A stretch of DNA of 7,461 bases from Limiplasma merdipullorum (lineage in GTDB: Bacteria; Bacillota; Clostridia; Christensenellales; Aristaeellaceae). This document shows, in pieces, positions 1-5,473 of the stretch. The translations under genes were made by a program, and so were the position numbers. Location: positions 1 through 7,461 of the forward strand of contig DVHQ01000272.1 in the NCBI GenBank assembly GCA_018711955.1, read 5' to 3'. Numbering within the stretch: the first letter of the stretch is position 1; each line of letters opens with the position of its first letter. The notes under the pieces were generated by a model, which saw only the letters and a program-made list of their open reading frames with translations, was not told where the DNA came from and ran no database searches.

Positions 1-454
1 TGCCGAGGCGGTCACGGGCCGGTTTAAGAATCCCTATATCAAGCACGCGCTGCTTTCCATCTGCCTCAACAGCGTTTCCAAGTGGCGCGCCCGCTGCATG
101 CCCAGCCTGCTTGGCTATGTGGAAAGGGAGCACAAGCTGCCCGAGCACCTGACGTTCTCCCTGGCTGCGCTGATGGCCCTCTACCATGGCGGCCATCTCA
201 AGGACGGCGCGCTGGAATGCCTGCGCGACGGGCAGCCCTACGCCCTGCGGGATGACGCGGCAGTTCTGGCCTTCTTTGCCGAAAATAATCAGAAACCCGC
301 CGCTGAATTGACGCGCATGTTCCTGAGCAGGACCGACTTCTTCGGGCAGGATCTGACGCAGGTACCCGGACTGGAGACAGCTGTGGCCACCGCGCTAAAG
401 GATGTGCTTGCTCGCGGCATGCGTGCCGTGATGACGGAACGCTTTGGAGGCTGA
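1..454 (+). CDS. uxaB: Tagaturonate reductase (altronate oxidoreductase), C-terminal part only
   Basis: This is the 3' end of a gene that enters from the left edge. The frame is open from base 2 to the TGA at 452-454, giving 150 residues. The visible part matches the C-terminal domain of the polyol/mannitol dehydrogenase family that includes UxaB and UxuB. It has a stretch reading RFKNPYIKHALLSICLNSVS, then KWRAR, PSLLGYVE, and LPEHLTFSLAALMALYHGG. UxaB reduces D-tagaturonate to D-altronate with NADH in the cytoplasm. The choice of UxaB over the paralogue UxuB (fructuronate reductase) rests mainly on the next gene, uxaA, which uses the product. The stop lies two bases before the uxaA ATG, and the uxaA ribosome binding site is inside the last codons of this gene, so the two are almost certainly co-transcribed and probably translationally coupled. 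The NAD-binding N-terminal domain is not in the window. Confidence 0.85.
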   Translation, partial: AEAVTGRFKNPYIKHALLSICLNSVSKWRARCMPSLLGYVEREHKLPEHLTFSLAALMALYHGGHLKDGALECLRDGQPYALRDDAAVLAFFAENNQKPAAELTRMFLSRTDFFGQDLTQVPGLETAVATALKDVLARGMRAVMTERFGG

Positions 455-456
455 CC

Positions 457-1938
457 ATGCGTAACGTGCTCAAAATCAGTCCCGACGATTCGGTCGCCGT
501 AGCGCTCACCCCCCTGAAGGCGGGCGATGCCATCGAGGTTGACGGGAAAACCATCACGCTGCTCGATGACATTCCCGCCGGCCACAAGGTGGCCCTCAAC
601 GCCATGCACAAAGGGGAGCATGTGATCAAATACGGCTTTCCCATCGGCGAGGCCAAAACCGATATTCCTCAGGGAAGCCACGTGCATGTGCACAATCTGC
701 GCACGCTGCTCTCCGGCGAGCTGGAATACCAGTACCACCCGCACGGAAAGCCGCTTGCCGCCCGGCCTGCCGCCACCTTTGCGGGCTATCCACGCAGGGA
801 CGGGCGTGTGGGCGTGCGCAACGAGCTGTGGATTTTGCCCACCGTGGGCTGTGTCAACGACGTGGCCCGCGCCCTGGAGCGTCGTGCGCAGACGCTGGTG
901 GGGGGAGGGGTGGAGGGCGTATACGCCTTCCCGCATCCGTATGGCTGCTCCCAGATGGGGGAGGATCAGGAGAATACCCGCCGGCTGCTGGCGGATCTGG
1001 CCACACATCCCAACGCGGGCGGCGTGCTGCTGTTGGGGCTGGGCTGCGAAAACAGCGGCGTTGACCAGATCCGTCCCTATATGGACGAATACGATCCTGA
1101 CCGCGTGCGTTTTTTGGTATGCCAGCAGGTGGAGGACGAGGTGTCGGAGGCGATGCGGCTGCTGGAGGAGCTGGCCACCCATATGCGCGGAGAGACGCGT
1201 GTGCCCTGTTTGTCCAGCAAGCTGGTGGTGGGCCTCAAATGCGGCGGCTCGGACGGATTCAGCGGCATCACGGCCAATCCGGTCATCGGCGGCTTTTCCG
1301 ATTTGCTCATCGCCCAGGGCGGCAGTACCATCCTGACCGAGGTGCCGGAGATGTTCGGGGCCGAAACGATTCTGATGGACCGCTGCGAGAATAAGGAGAT
1401 GTTCCGTAAAACGGTGGATTTGATCAACGGCTTTAAGCGCTACTTCGAGGAGCACCATCAGACCATCTATGAGAATCCCTCGCCTGGCAACAAGGCTGGC
1501 GGCATCAGTACCTTGGAGGACAAAGCCCTGGGCTGTACGCAAAAAAGCGGTTTTGCGCCCGTCAGGGACGTGCTGGCCTATGGCCAGAGAGTCAAAACCG
1601 CAGGTCTCAACCTCCTTTCAGCGCCCGGCAACGATCTGGTAGCCTCCACGGCGCTGGCCGCCGCGGGCGCGCAGATCGTGCTGTTTTCGACGGGACGCGG
1701 CACGCCGTTCGCCTCGCCGGTGCCCACGGTAAAGATCGCCAGCAACAGCCATTTGGCGTCCCATAAGCACGGATGGATTGATTTCAACGCTGGTGAGCTT
1801 TTGGAGGGCAAGGAGCTGGGGGAACTCTCCCAGGACTTGATGGACTATGTGCTGGCTGTGGCCGGAGGGCGGAAGGTGTGCAGCGAACGCAACGGTTACC
1901 ATGACATGGCCATCTTCAAAACGGGCGTGACTTTGTAA
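457..1938 (+). CDS. uxaA: Altronate dehydratase (altronate hydrolase)
   Basis: Predicted cytoplasmic enzyme of 493 residues, the usual full length of UxaA (E. coli about 495). It dehydrates D-altronate to 2-keto-3-deoxy-D-gluconate. Residues 1 to about 95 form the small N-terminal SAF-type domain, including HVHVH at 75-79. The rest is the D-galactarate dehydratase/altronate hydrolase catalytic region. Conserved-looking Cys/His motifs that may bind the metal or active-site cofactor are PHPYGCSQ (159-166), GCENSG (196-201), KCGGSDGFSG (261-270) and GCTQKSG (359-365). The start at 457 has GGAGG at 446-450, a six-base spacer, and lies two bases after the uxaB stop. Two candidate terminators follow the TAA. 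D-galactarate dehydratase belongs to the same superfamily, but the upstream uxaB and downstream kdgA-kdgK make altronate the far more likely substrate. Confidence 0.95.
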   Translation: MRNVLKISPDDSVAVALTPLKAGDAIEVDGKTITLLDDIPAGHKVALNAMHKGEHVIKYGFPIGEAKTDIPQGSHVHVHNLRTLLSGELEYQYHPHGKPLAARPAATFAGYPRRDGRVGVRNELWILPTVGCVNDVARALERRAQTLVGGGVEGVYAFPHPYGCSQMGEDQENTRRLLADLATHPNAGGVLLLGLGCENSGVDQIRPYMDEYDPDRVRFLVCQQVEDEVSEAMRLLEELATHMRGETRVPCLSSKLVVGLKCGGSDGFSGITANPVIGGFSDLLIAQGGSTILTEVPEMFGAETILMDRCENKEMFRKTVDLINGFKRYFEEHHQTIYENPSPGNKAGGISTLEDKALGCTQKSGFAPVRDVLAYGQRVKTAGLNLLSAPGNDLVASTALAAAGAQIVLFSTGRGTPFASPVPTVKIASNSHLASHKHGWIDFNAGELLEGKELGELSQDLMDYVLAVAGGRKVCSERNGYHDMAIFKTGVTL

Positions 1939-1952
1939 GCACCCCGTGCCGC

Positions 1953-1983
1953 AGCGGACGCGAAAGACACGGTGTCCGCTTTT
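1953..1983 (+). terminator. Candidate rho-independent terminator of uxaBA (first of two)
   Basis: It begins 14 bases after the uxaA stop. A 9-bp stem pairs 1953-1961 (AGCGGACGC) with 1972-1980 (GTGTCCGCT), including one G-T wobble, around a 10-base loop, and runs into TTT. The stem is GC-rich but the loop is large and the T run short, so it is weaker than the next one. Confidence 0.55.
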
Positions 1984-2000
1984 CAGCTCTGACCATGCAG

Positions 2001-2033
2001 GCCGCGTTTTCCAACTCGGAAAGCGCGGCTTTT
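2001..2033 (+). terminator. Rho-independent terminator of uxaBA (second of two)
   Basis: A 12-bp stem pairs 2001-2012 (GCCGCGTTTTCC) with 2018-2029 (GGAAAGCGCGGC), with one G-T wobble, around the 5-base loop AACTC. TTTT follows at 2030-2033. It sits between the uxaBA end and the regulator promoter, only 15 bases before the -35 box, so it should insulate the two transcription units. Confidence 0.75.
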
Positions 2034-2048
2034 GGCGGTGAAGAACCC

Positions 2049-2078
2049 TTGACAGGTTCCCTGAGGAGGGGATATAAT
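2049..2078 (+). promoter_or_regulatory. Consensus housekeeping-sigma promoter for the IclR regulator gene
   Basis: TTGACA at 2049-2054 and TATAAT at 2073-2078 are exact matches to the -35 and -10 consensus, separated by 18 bp. Transcription would start near 2085, giving a leader of roughly 48 bases before the ATG at 2133. The promoter lies directly after the uxaBA terminators and upstream of the palindromic operator. With no clear promoter between the regulator and kdgA, it may drive iclR-kdgA-kdgK together; that last point is inference. Confidence 0.85.
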
Positions 2079-2101
2079 AGGTCATCAAAATTGGGAACGC
2101 T

Positions 2102-2117
2102 GTTCACATATGTGAAC
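2102..2117. promoter_or_regulatory. Perfect 16-bp palindrome, probable operator of the IclR regulator
   Basis: GTTCACATATGTGAAC is a perfect inverted repeat. It lies about 17 to 33 bases downstream of the predicted transcription start and ends four bases before the GGAGG ribosome binding site of the regulator gene. IclR-family dimers bind palindromes of about this length, usually near their own promoter, so autoregulation is the simplest reading. I found no second copy of the palindrome elsewhere in the window. Confidence 0.7.
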
Positions 2118-2120
2118 GCC

Positions 2121-2127
2121 GGAGGAG
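2121..2127 (+). promoter_or_regulatory. Ribosome binding site fixing the regulator start
   Basis: GGAGGAG lies just upstream of the ATG at 2133, with a spacer of about 7 bases after GGAGG. The same frame is open further upstream, with an ATG at 1995, but that start lies before the promoter and inside the terminator region, so 2133 is chosen. Confidence 0.85.
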
Positions 2128-2132
2128 TCATC

Positions 2133-2894
2133 ATGGCTGAAATCCCCAATCGAACGTTGCAGCGTGGGCTGGATATGCTGGAACTGCTGGGCGCGCATGC
2201 CGAGGGACTGGCTCTTTGCGAACTGGCGCAGGCGTTGCGTCTGCCTCGGTCCACGGCCTTCAATCTGGCCCAGACGCTCACCCGGCTGGGCTATGCCACG
2301 CAGCGGGAGGACACGGGCAAATACCGCCTGGGACTGAAGATGTTTGAAATCGGTGCAGGCGCCATGCATCAGGTGGATGTGATGGAGCTGATCCGAGGAT
2401 GCATGGCGGAGGTTCATCACAAAATCAACGAAACCATGCATCTGGGCGTGCGGGCCGAGCGGGACACCCTTTACATCGACAAGCTGGATTCTACCCAGTC
2501 CATCCGCATGACCAGCTATGTGGGCTCGCGCGCGCCGATGTACTGCACCGCGCTGGGCAAGGCCATTCTTTCCACGATGGATGACGACGAGGTGCGCAGG
2601 CTGTATGCGGATACGCCAATGACGGCGCTTACGCCGCATTCCATCACCAGCCTGGACAGGCTGCTGGAGCAGTTGGCGGAGGTGCGAAGCAGGGGATATG
2701 CCGTGGAACGCGAGGAAAGCAACGAAAACGTATGCTGTGTAGCCATTCCGTTGCGCAACCGAGAGGGCCGGGCGGTGTACGCTTTGAGCGTGTCCGCTCC
2801 CAGCTTCCGCATGAGCGAGGAGGCGATCGCACACTGCGCAGACCTGCTGCTGGGCATTCAGCCACGCATCGAGCAGGTTTTGAAAAATGCCTGA
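2133..2894 (+). CDS. IclR-family transcriptional regulator, probable KdgR-like regulator of uronate/KDG catabolism
   Basis: Predicted cytoplasmic DNA-binding protein of 253 residues, the normal IclR length. Residues about 6 to 65 form the N-terminal winged helix-turn-helix, beginning RTLQRGLDMLELL, with the likely recognition helix around LPRSTAFNLAQTL (37-49) and the wing at about 56-65. The rest, from about residue 70, is the IclR effector-binding domain, including the typical ALGKAILS segment. Many IclR proteins in this setting sense KDG or a related intermediate. The location between uxaBA and kdgA-kdgK supports that role here, but the ligand and the direction of control are inferred. A consensus promoter and a perfect palindrome lie just upstream, suggesting autoregulation. 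The gap to kdgA is 89 bp with no convincing terminator or strong promoter, so read-through into kdgA-kdgK is likely. Confidence 0.9.
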   Translation: MAEIPNRTLQRGLDMLELLGAHAEGLALCELAQALRLPRSTAFNLAQTLTRLGYATQREDTGKYRLGLKMFEIGAGAMHQVDVMELIRGCMAEVHHKINETMHLGVRAERDTLYIDKLDSTQSIRMTSYVGSRAPMYCTALGKAILSTMDDDEVRRLYADTPMTALTPHSITSLDRLLEQLAEVRSRGYAVEREESNENVCCVAIPLRNREGRAVYALSVSAPSFRMSEEAIAHCADLLLGIQPRIEQVLKNA

Positions 2895-2926
2895 TCTGTC
2901 TGTTTCCCAATCAAAGCTGTCAGACG

Positions 2927-2942
2927 GCGGCAAGGTTGCCGC
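2927..2942. other. Small inverted repeat between the regulator and kdgA
   Basis: GCGGCAA at 2927-2933 and TTGCCGC at 2936-2942 are perfect complements separated by GG; as RNA it would form a 6-bp stem with an AGGT loop. No T run follows, so it is not a standard terminator. It could be a weak attenuator, a protein site, or chance. Confidence 0.25.
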
Positions 2943-2967
2943 ACAACATCCCTAGTCATGCAAGTTC

Positions 2968-2975
2968 AAAGGAGG
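2968..2975 (+). promoter_or_regulatory. Strong ribosome binding site fixing the kdgA start
   Basis: AAAGGAGG lies 8 bases before the ATG at 2984. The same frame is open upstream to an ATG at 2732 inside the regulator gene, but that extension has no aldolase similarity, so translation is placed at 2984. Confidence 0.88.
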
Positions 2976-2983
2976 AACGCCCC

Positions 2984-3940
2984 ATGGAAATGATCGAAAA
3001 GCTGTCTCTGGCCGGCATCGTGCCGGTAATCAAAGTGGAAGACGCCGCCGACGCGGTACCGCTTTGCAAGGCATTGTCCGACGGCGGACTGCCCGTCGCG
3101 GAGATCACCTTCCGCTCCGACGCGGCCGAGGAAGCCATCCGCCGCGTGCATGCCGAGCTGCCCGACGTGATTTTGGGCGCAGGCACCGTGCTTACGAAGG
3201 ATCAGGTGGACCGCGCGGTGAATGCCGGCGCTACCTACATTGTGTCTCCCGGGCTGAATCCTGAAATCGTGCGGTATTGCCAGGAGAAAAATGTGCCGAT
3301 CGTGCCCGGCTGCGCTAATCCCAGCGATATTGAAGTAGCCCTGTCCATGGGTCTGAAAACGGTCAAGTTCTTCCCCGCCGAACCCCTGGGCGGCCTTAAG
3401 CTGATCAAGGCCATAGCCGCGCCCTATGGCGGCGTCACCTTCCTGCCGACCGGAGGCATCAACGAACAGAATCTGAACGAGTATTTGGCCTTCCCCAAGA
3501 TCGTCGCGTGCGGCGGCAGCTGGATGGTCCCCGGCGACGCCGTGGCCCAAAAGGACTGGAAGCGCATTGAAGACATCACCCGCAGCGCCGTCAACAAGAT
3601 GCTGGGCCTGGAAATCCGCCATGTGGGCGTGAATAGCGGCACGCCGGAGCAGTCCATGAAGGATGCACAGACGCTGTCCAAGCTGCTGGGCTGGCCCATC
3701 GACGAGCACAAAAACGCCAATTTCGTGGGAGAGGGCTTTGAAGTCATGAAGATCCCGTTCCGTGGCGCTCATGGCCATATCGCCGTGGCCTGCAATTCCA
3801 TCAAGCGTGCCCGCTGGCATATGGAGCGCCGTGGCTTTGCCTTTGACGATGACAGCGTCATCATGAGGGATGGCAAGCTGCGCGCCATTTACCTCAAGGA
3901 TGACATTGCCGGCTTCGCTGTGCACCTGCTGCAAAAGTGA
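2984..3940 (+). CDS. kdgA: KDPG/KHG aldolase fused to a C-terminal VOC (glyoxalase-like) domain
   Basis: Protein of 318 residues. Residues 1 to about 205 are a class I KDPG aldolase, which cleaves 2-keto-3-deoxy-6-phosphogluconate to pyruvate and glyceraldehyde-3-phosphate and often also acts on 4-hydroxy-2-oxoglutarate. Visible catalytic features are Glu40 and Arg44 in EITFR, GAGT (65-68), the Schiff-base lysine Lys128 in KFFPAE, and the phosphate-site motifs PTGGI (155-159) and GGSWM (177-181). The segment after PGC reads ANPSD, where related enzymes often have a Thr-Pro-Ser/Thr-Glu type sequence. Ordinary aldolases of this family stop at about 205-215 residues. Here about 105 more follow, starting IRHVGVN near 211 and ending AVHLLQK. 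They show the repeated strand-helix pattern of a VOC domain, with His213, His265 and His314 at plausible metal-ligand positions. The function of this second domain is unknown. kdgK follows after 42 bp, so the two form an operon. Confidence 0.93.
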   Translation: MEMIEKLSLAGIVPVIKVEDAADAVPLCKALSDGGLPVAEITFRSDAAEEAIRRVHAELPDVILGAGTVLTKDQVDRAVNAGATYIVSPGLNPEIVRYCQEKNVPIVPGCANPSDIEVALSMGLKTVKFFPAEPLGGLKLIKAIAAPYGGVTFLPTGGINEQNLNEYLAFPKIVACGGSWMVPGDAVAQKDWKRIEDITRSAVNKMLGLEIRHVGVNSGTPEQSMKDAQTLSKLLGWPIDEHKNANFVGEGFEVMKIPFRGAHGHIAVACNSIKRARWHMERRGFAFDDDSVIMRDGKLRAIYLKDDIAGFAVHLLQK

Positions 3941-3982
3941 TCCCTATCAACCCCATAGAAAAAGTGAAAGGATGAATGGACC

Positions 3983-5017
3983 ATGGCGAAGGTTGTTACC
4001 TTTGGCGAGATCATGCTCCGCCTGAAAAGCCCCGGCTACGAGCGTTTGTTCCAATCCCCCAGTCTGGAGGCCACCTTTGGCGGCGGAGAGGCGAACGTAA
4101 GCGTTTCCCTGGCGAACTATGGCATGGATACCGCCTTTGTGAGCGTGTTGCCAAAAAACGATATAGGCGATGCCTGTGTGCGGGAACTGCGCAGCTTTGG
4201 CGTGGATGTGAGCAATATTATCCGGCGGGACGGCCGCATGGGCATTTACTTTCTGGAAACCGGCGCGGTGCAGCGCCCCAGCAAGGTGATCTATGACCGC
4301 GCAGGCAGTGCCATCTGCGAAGCCAAGCCCGGGGATATTGACTGGAAGAAGGCCTTTGACGGCGCTACGTGGTTCCATCTGACCGGTATTACGCCCGCCA
4401 TCAGCCAGGGCGCAGCGGATCTGAGCCTGGAGGCCGTCAGGTGCGCCAAGGCCATGGGCCTGCATGTAAGCTGCGACCTCAACTACCGTAAGAATCTCTG
4501 GAAGTACGGCAAGACGGCCGACCAGGTCATGACCGAGCTGGTCAAGTACGTTGATACCGTGATCGCCAACGAGGAGGACTTCCAGAAGTCCCTGCTGCTC
4601 AAGGCGGAAAGCGCCCATTCCGTGGAGGAAGGCGAGCTGAACATCGAGCAGTACAAGGCGATTGCCAGGCTTGCCATGGACACCTATCCCAACATCCGGC
4701 GTGTAGCCATCACCCTGCGCGAATCCAAAAGCGCCAACCACAACGACTGGAGCGCCTGCCTCTATAACGGCAAGGACTTCTTCCTCAGCCGCAAGTATCG
4801 CATCACCGATATCGTGGATCGCGTGGGCGGCGGCGACAGCTTCGGCGGCGGCCTGATTTATGGCCTCAATACCTATGAGGATGAAAAGACCGCGCTGGAA
4901 TTTGCCGTGGCGGCCAGCTGCCTCAAGCATACCATCGGTGGCGATTTCAACCGCGTGAATGTGGCCGAGGTGGAAAACCTGATGAAAGGTAGCGGCAGCG
5001 GACGCGTACAGCGCTGA
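3983..5017 (+). CDS. kdgK: 2-keto-3-deoxygluconate kinase (PfkB/ribokinase family)
   Basis: Predicted cytoplasmic kinase of 344 residues, slightly long for the family (usually 305-345). It phosphorylates KDG with ATP to KDPG, the substrate of the preceding gene. The N-terminal PfkB region has TFGEIMLRL and GGGEAN (33-38). Residues matching known KDG-binding positions of KDG kinases are the Gly33-35 loop, Tyr89 in GIYF, Tyr104 and Arg106 in IYDRAG, and Arg169 in DLNYRKNLW. The second PfkB signature DRVGGGDSF (279-287) supplies the anion hole and the catalytic base Asp285. The start at 3983 has GAAAGGA at 3966-3972, about 10 bases upstream; two closer ATGs at 3972 and 3976 are out of frame. It is co-directional with kdgA and is followed by a hairpin terminator 15 bases after the TGA. 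Confidence 0.95.
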   Translation: MAKVVTFGEIMLRLKSPGYERLFQSPSLEATFGGGEANVSVSLANYGMDTAFVSVLPKNDIGDACVRELRSFGVDVSNIIRRDGRMGIYFLETGAVQRPSKVIYDRAGSAICEAKPGDIDWKKAFDGATWFHLTGITPAISQGAADLSLEAVRCAKAMGLHVSCDLNYRKNLWKYGKTADQVMTELVKYVDTVIANEEDFQKSLLLKAESAHSVEEGELNIEQYKAIARLAMDTYPNIRRVAITLRESKSANHNDWSACLYNGKDFFLSRKYRITDIVDRVGGGDSFGGGLIYGLNTYEDEKTALEFAVAASCLKHTIGGDFNRVNVAEVENLMKGSGSGRVQR

Positions 5018-5031
5018 TGATGCCAAATGCT

Positions 5032-5069
5032 GCGGGACGGAGAGCAATTCTCCGTCCCGTCAGTTTGTT
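5032..5069 (+). terminator. Probable terminator of the kdgA-kdgK unit
   Basis: A perfect 10-bp stem pairs 5034-5043 (GGGACGGAGA) with 5049-5058 (TCTCCGTCCC) around the loop GCAAT. One more C-G pair and a wobble extend it outward. The tail, GTCAGTTTGTT, is only moderately T-rich, so termination may be incomplete. The stem could also serve the opposite strand. Confidence 0.65.
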
Positions 5070-5074
5070 GAAAA

Positions 5075-5201
5075 AGTCCGCGTGTGGCGGCCGTTTCCGA
5101 CAGAATGTGTTTCACTTGCGTCAATGGTGCGGCCGGGGAAACGTAACCTTGCTGCGCAGGGTTTCCGCATCCGCCGCACGTGTCACTTCACTCGGCGGAC
5201 T
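5075..5201. repeat. Region of nested imperfect inverted repeats in the intergenic gap
   Basis: AGTCCGC (5075-5081) matches GCGGACT (5195-5201). Just inside, CGTGTGGCGG (5081-5090) pairs with CCGCCGCACG (5171-5180) with one wobble, and CGTTTCC (5092-5098) pairs with GGAAACG (5137-5143). The word GCGGCC occurs three times, at 5087, 5129 and 5202. Reading frames here are poor and unlike the flanking genes. The layout suggests a foldable, possibly dispersed intergenic repeat or a structured RNA rather than a gene. Only one copy is visible in the window, so the repeat status is inference. Confidence 0.35.
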
Positions 5202-5230
5202 GCGGCCTTGCAAACCTCCCTGAAAGATTT

Positions 5231-5263
5231 TTTGCACCCTCCCCCAAAAGGGGAGGGTGCAAA
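5231..5263. repeat. Perfect 14-bp-stem hairpin, probable palindromic intergenic repeat
   Basis: TTTGCACCCTCCCC (5231-5244) and GGGGAGGGTGCAAA (5250-5263) are perfect complements with the loop CAAAA. The T run lies before the stem on the plus strand, so on either strand the hairpin is followed by A or mixed bases rather than a U tract. It therefore does not look like a normal intrinsic terminator for kdgK or for the convergent gene. Short GC-rich palindromes of this type are often dispersed through clostridial intergenic regions, which fits its position between convergent genes. Confidence 0.6.
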
Positions 5264-5473
5264 TCGCAGAAATTCAGTACTTGCTGAACTTCAAGGGCCT
5301 GCTGCCGACCGTGCCCAATATGCGGCCATTTCTTCGTTTTCACCTGATTCTTGGCTTACCACTGCGGTTTTTCCACACCTCAAGCGCCTGCTTCCATCTC
5401 TGTGCATGACGCACGTAACCAGGTTTTGCTTTTTGAATGTGCCTTGCATATCGCTGCACAGGGCAGTGCTTTT
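5264..5473. other. Rest of the convergent intergenic gap; no supported gene
   Basis: These 210 bases complete a 456-base gap (5018-5473) between kdgK and the glycyl radical enzyme. They hold a small inverted repeat, TTCAG (5273-5277) with CTGAA (5284-5288). I see no tRNA-like fold, no promoter facing either gene, and no clear terminator for the minus-strand gene. Short open frames on the minus strand lack a ribosome binding site and recognisable domains. Confidence 0.5.

Noticed and set aside
289..1542. Long minus-strand open frame (417 codons) opposite uxaB/uxaA
   Set aside because: It is antisense to a well-recognised gene, has no family resemblance and no ribosome binding site; such frames arise from GC-rich codon use.
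1995..2132. Upstream in-frame extension of the IclR regulator starting at 1995
   Set aside because: It would begin inside the uxaBA terminator and before the consensus promoter; the ATG at 2133 has a GGAGG site and gives the normal IclR length.
2085..2933. Minus-strand open frame of 282 codons opposite the regulator
   Set aside because: It covers the recognised IclR gene and its promoter in antisense and has no domain features.
2732..2983. Upstream in-frame extension of kdgA overlapping the regulator gene
   Set aside because: The extra residues have no aldolase similarity and 2984 has a near-perfect ribosome binding site.
2966..3934. Minus-strand open frame of 322 codons opposite kdgA
   Set aside because: Antisense shadow of a strongly supported aldolase gene; His/Gln-rich composition typical of such shadows.
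3947..5047. Minus-strand open frame of 366 codons opposite kdgK
   Set aside because: Antisense shadow of a kinase with all its catalytic motifs; no start signal or recognisable domain.
5291..5449. Minus-strand 52-codon open frame just after the glycyl radical enzyme stop, in the same frame
   Set aside because: No ribosome binding site and no protein-like pattern; the enzyme already ends at the normal distance (25 residues) after its radical glycine, so a read-through extension is not needed.
5018..5473. CRISPR array or tRNA in the intergenic gap
   Set aside because: There are no regularly spaced identical repeats and no cloverleaf-like arrangement; the inverted repeats are irregular in size and spacing.
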